In this document: positions 61,741 through 64,000 of the stretch, piece by piece | How the letters are laid out: the number at the start of each line of letters is the position of its first letter | Position numbering within the stretch: the first letter of the stretch is position 1 | Notes under the pieces: generated by a model | Told to the model about the DNA's origin: nothing | Databases searched by the model: none | What the model saw: the letters and a program-made list of their open reading frames with translations, nothing else | Assembly (NCBI GenBank): GCA_902786665.1 | Contig: CADADN010000006.1 | Coordinates: 85,278-149,277 of the forward strand | Length of the DNA stretch: 64,000 nucleotides | Reading direction: 5' to 3' | Source: an uncultured Prevotellaceae bacterium | GTDB lineage: Bacteria; Bacteroidota; Bacteroidia; Bacteroidales; Bacteroidaceae | Program-made: the position numbers and the translations under genes

Positions 61741-63710
61741 TTCTTTTTGACTATCAGTTGCTCGCTCGTGTAAGCTGAGAGCATGTCGAAAAGCTGGCGC
61801 AAGTCGGCATAGTCCTTCTCTGAGTAAGATAGATTGTTGATGCTGAACTGGCACGACATCTGCACACGGTTCTCGCTGGCTGTCGTAAGGATGCGGCCCT
61901 CTATGCCCTTGTCGGCAGTGATGACGGTGGTGTTCCTGGGTTCACCGTCCACCACGTATCCTTCTGGCAGGGTGATGTTGATGATGATGCGTTCACTGCG
62001 GAGAGCCGGGAACTCTACCGGCATCTTGCGGGTTTCGGCGGTGAAGGGATTCACAATCATGTGGTCGGGGAAAGGACAGATGCTGATTTGCCCGTCGGTC
62101 GCTTGTCCTTTCTTGGCGTAATCAGTTTCCTTGGTTTCGCCACCCTCGTTGCGGATGGTCTGCTTGCCAGAGAGCGTGCCGTCGGCGGATAGTTGGGCTT
62201 CGATGGTGGTGATTTTCTCTGCTTTCGACACCTTCTGCAGGTTCACCCACTGGCTTTTGCCCTTCTGCACCAGGCGAGCCCTCTCCACAAGCATCACATC
62301 TGGCAGCATGTTCAGCCAGCCGTTCTTGTTGGAAGCGTCGAGATACATGTTCCCGCCCGTCGGCACGATGACCCCCACGATGAAGGTCGAGAGTTTGCGG
62401 ATAGAGGGGAAGTTATAGGGCAACTGTCCCAGGTCGCGCGTCCTGAGCATCACGGGAGCCGCAGTGAGACCAGCGTCGTGGAGCGACTGTATGAGCAAGA
62501 GGTTGATGTCGGCATTCGAACCACCACCTTTGTTGAGCGTCTCCATTGTGGGGGCAGGGCTCAGTTCATACTTCCCATTCCATTTGACCTTGCTCATCAC
62601 CAATTTATAGACGGCAGCCACACGCTCGCGCAGGTTGGCAATCTCTGTCACCTTGGCTTGTTTCAATTCGTCGGCCAGCGGGCTGTTGTCGCTCAGGTGC
62701 GCGCCCAGATCGTCGGAGGTGAGAATCATTTCATCAATCTGCTCCCACGTTTTGGCATAGTCCATCTGCGACATGCCGGGCAGGCGGTAATACTTCAGTT
62801 CGGCAGTGATGCCAGCCCAGTAGTCCTGGGCGTTCCACACAAATTCATCCTTTGGCATGCCCATCAGGTTTTGACCCAGATAGACATAGTGGTTGGTGGT
62901 TACCGTCATGGGATTGGCCAGAGGGTCGCTTACCAGCTTGAATTTCATGGAACCGGCGGTACAAGTGTAGGTCAGGCGCTGAATGCCACGATCCTCGATG
63001 TTGAATATCAAGTAACTGGGGATGTTCATATCCAACTTGGCATAGACCACGGGAATCTCGCACTGCGCATACCAGTCGTGCAACTCCCAGAAGACTTGGC
63101 TGTGGATGTTGTACTCGTATTCTATCACGGTACCCTCCTTCACGTTGGGGACGGTGAACTCCACAAGGTAATTCTGGTCGTCTATCTTCTTGTTCACGAT
63201 GTCGCTTTTCTTCAAGGTGGTCTTCACCACCTTGCCTCCCTCCATATTGAAGGCGGTGGCCTTGATGTCCTCCACACTCTCGTCATTGTCTGTGCCAAAA
63301 ACGCCCTCTGTCATCGAACCTGCCTCATCCTCGAAATAAGAATTGGAACTGCCGCCCGGCATGGGAAGGGCAAAGCCGGTGACTTTCAAACCTCCGATAT
63401 TGTTGCCTACCGACATGTTCTTCTTATAGGGTACGACGACCTTGGCAAAACGGGCACCACCTGGTTTCAGCACCTTGATGCGGCACTTCTCGTGGTAGTC
63501 TGCCAGATAACTGGTGGACTGAATGGTGTATTCCACATCGGTCAGCCGGCATAGCACCACGGCCTCTGCGTCTGGCTGCGCCTCATATGCCGTCATCTCC
63601 ATTTCTTCCTTGGTGGGTTTGCCAAACTTCATATTTACATCGTTCTGCGCTGTCACCGTCGTAAACGGCCAGACCAGCAAAACGAAAAGGTTGAGCATGT
63701 ATTGTTTCAT
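61737..63710 (-). CDS. secreted DUF3857/transglutaminase-like protein, apparently inactive
   Basis: The 657-residue product has a signal peptide (about 1-22), a DUF3857-like N-terminal part (VVLCRLTDVEYTIQSTSYLADYHEK) and a transglutaminase-like domain near residues 330-480. Where the family usually has a GDCKD-type active site, it reads GGGSNADINLLL (about residue 390), so the catalytic cysteine is missing. A pseudoenzyme or binding role is suggested. Its stop overlaps the start of the membrane AraC-type regulator gene, so the pair may form a signal module (inference). Confidence 0.8.
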   Translation of the reverse strand: MKQYMLNLFVLLVWPFTTVTAQNDVNMKFGKPTKEEMEMTAYEAQPDAEAVVLCRLTDVEYTIQSTSYLADYHEKCRIKVLKPGGARFAKVVVPYKKNMSVGNNIGGLKVTGFALPMPGGSSNSYFEDEAGSMTEGVFGTDNDESVEDIKATAFNMEGGKVVKTTLKKSDIVNKKIDDQNYLVEFTVPNVKEGTVIEYEYNIHSQVFWELHDWYAQCEIPVVYAKLDMNIPSYLIFNIEDRGIQRLTYTCTAGSMKFKLVSDPLANPMTVTTNHYVYLGQNLMGMPKDEFVWNAQDYWAGITAELKYYRLPGMSQMDYAKTWEQIDEMILTSDDLGAHLSDNSPLADELKQAKVTEIANLRERVAAVYKLVMSKVKWNGKYELSPAPTMETLNKGGGSNADINLLLIQSLHDAGLTAAPVMLRTRDLGQLPYNFPSIRKLSTFIVGVIVPTGGNMYLDASNKNGWLNMLPDVMLVERARLVQKGKSQWVNLQKVSKAEKITTIEAQLSADGTLSGKQTIRNEGGETKETDYAKKGQATDGQISICPFPDHMIVNPFTAETRKMPVEFPALRSERIIINITLPEGYVVDGEPRNTTVITADKGIEGRILTTASENRVQMSCQFSINNLSYSEKDYADLRQLFDMLSAYTSEQLIVKKK

Positions 63711-63743
63711 TGTATGGTTTGATATGTATGTTTATCTCGGCAA

Positions 63744-63775
63744 CAAAGATACATGTAATATTTGAACTTTGCAAA
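63744..63775 (-). promoter_or_regulatory. promoter of the DUF3857 operon
   Basis: On the minus strand, TTTG (63772-63775), 20 bases, TATCTTTG (63744-63751), 34 bases before the start at 63710. Confidence 0.78.
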
Positions 63776-63823
63776 GGTTTCATTTGAAAACAACTTTTTT
63801 ACCATACCAAAAGAGAAGAAATT

Positions 63824-63907
63824 ATGGAAGAATTGAACAGCCTTGAACACCGAGACACTTGCCACCTTCCTCAAACTGACGAAATTGAGATAGAAAAAAG
63901 AACTTAA
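63824..63907 (+). other. short open frame at the window edge
   Basis: A 27-codon frame (MEELNSLEHRDTCHLPQTDE and a lysine-rich end) divergent from the DUF3857 gene. Too short to be asserted; the rest to 64000 is AT-rich with no gene recognised. Confidence 0.15.
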
Positions 63908-64000
63908 GTTTCGGAAGTTCGGTTATATTGATATTCAATTATTTGCAGTAGATTCTTTTAAAAAATGTATGGACAATCAAATGAAGATTCCATCAAAATG

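Noticed and set aside
1-64000. rRNA, tRNA, tmRNA or known riboswitch
   Set aside because: Reading the intergenic stretches by eye gave no cloverleaf, T-loop or known riboswitch motif; a covariance-model search was not possible.

Overview
The window looks like a chromosome segment of a Prevotella-type member of the Bacteroidota (Prevotellaceae). Genes are preceded by the Bacteroidota promoter pattern (TTTG, about 19-20 bases, TAnnTTTG) and show no strong Shine-Dalgarno sites. Secreted proteins dominate: a C10 cysteine protease, EF-hand dockerin-like modules, InlB-type repeats, beta-helices and type IX-like C-terminal tails. Two-component partners are of the LytS/LytTR kind. Genus is inference; no rRNA or tRNA gene was found.

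Layout. Positions 1-4.4 kb hold a LicD-type transferase, prmC, recX, a ComF-type phosphoribosyltransferase and an opine-dehydrogenase-family protein. Two paralogous Rpn-family nuclease/transposase genes (4.6-5.5 kb and 52.4-53.4 kb) carry their own promoter and terminator; the first has lost a 63-bp in-frame block. Between 5.9 and 9 kb are a dockerin-bearing surface protein, an M23 peptidase and an odd stretch of 12-bp tandem repeats. A complete histidine-to-glutamate pathway follows (ftcD-hutU-hutH-hutI, 9.0-15.8 kb), with unusual leader structures and a tandem duplication before hutU. Next come pyrE behind a duplicated promoter, an SRPBCC-like protein, argH and an overlapping lipoprotein with paired CxxC motifs.

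From 19.4 to 29.6 kb lie four large secreted proteins (C10 protease, beta-helix protein, four-repeat protein, dockerin/beta-helix protein), followed by a divergent LytTR regulator and TPR histidine kinase, a metallophosphoesterase and an S66 carboxypeptidase. A minus-strand block (35-41.2 kb) holds a beta-helix protein, an NgoMIV-type restriction endonuclease with its cytosine methyltransferase, and an SGNH hydrolase/acyltransferase/membrane-anchored PD-(D/E)XK protein operon. From 41.3 to 52.2 kb are a small secreted protein, a secreted endonuclease I multidomain protein, an aldose-epimerase-like protein, an outer-membrane lipoprotein gene flanked by direct repeats, and a 1194-residue dockerin protein. 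The right end carries putA, a large secreted beta-sandwich protein, and a DUF3857 protein overlapping a membrane-bound AraC-type regulator.

Together the genes suggest a host-associated, protein-using anaerobe: secreted protease, then histidine (hut) and proline (putA) catabolism converging on glutamate. Five proteins carry dockerin-like modules, but no cohesin was recognised. The least explained items are the CDAW-coding repeats before ftcD, the duplicated and palindromic intergenic structures, and the membrane-anchored nuclease-like protein next to the restriction-modification pair.
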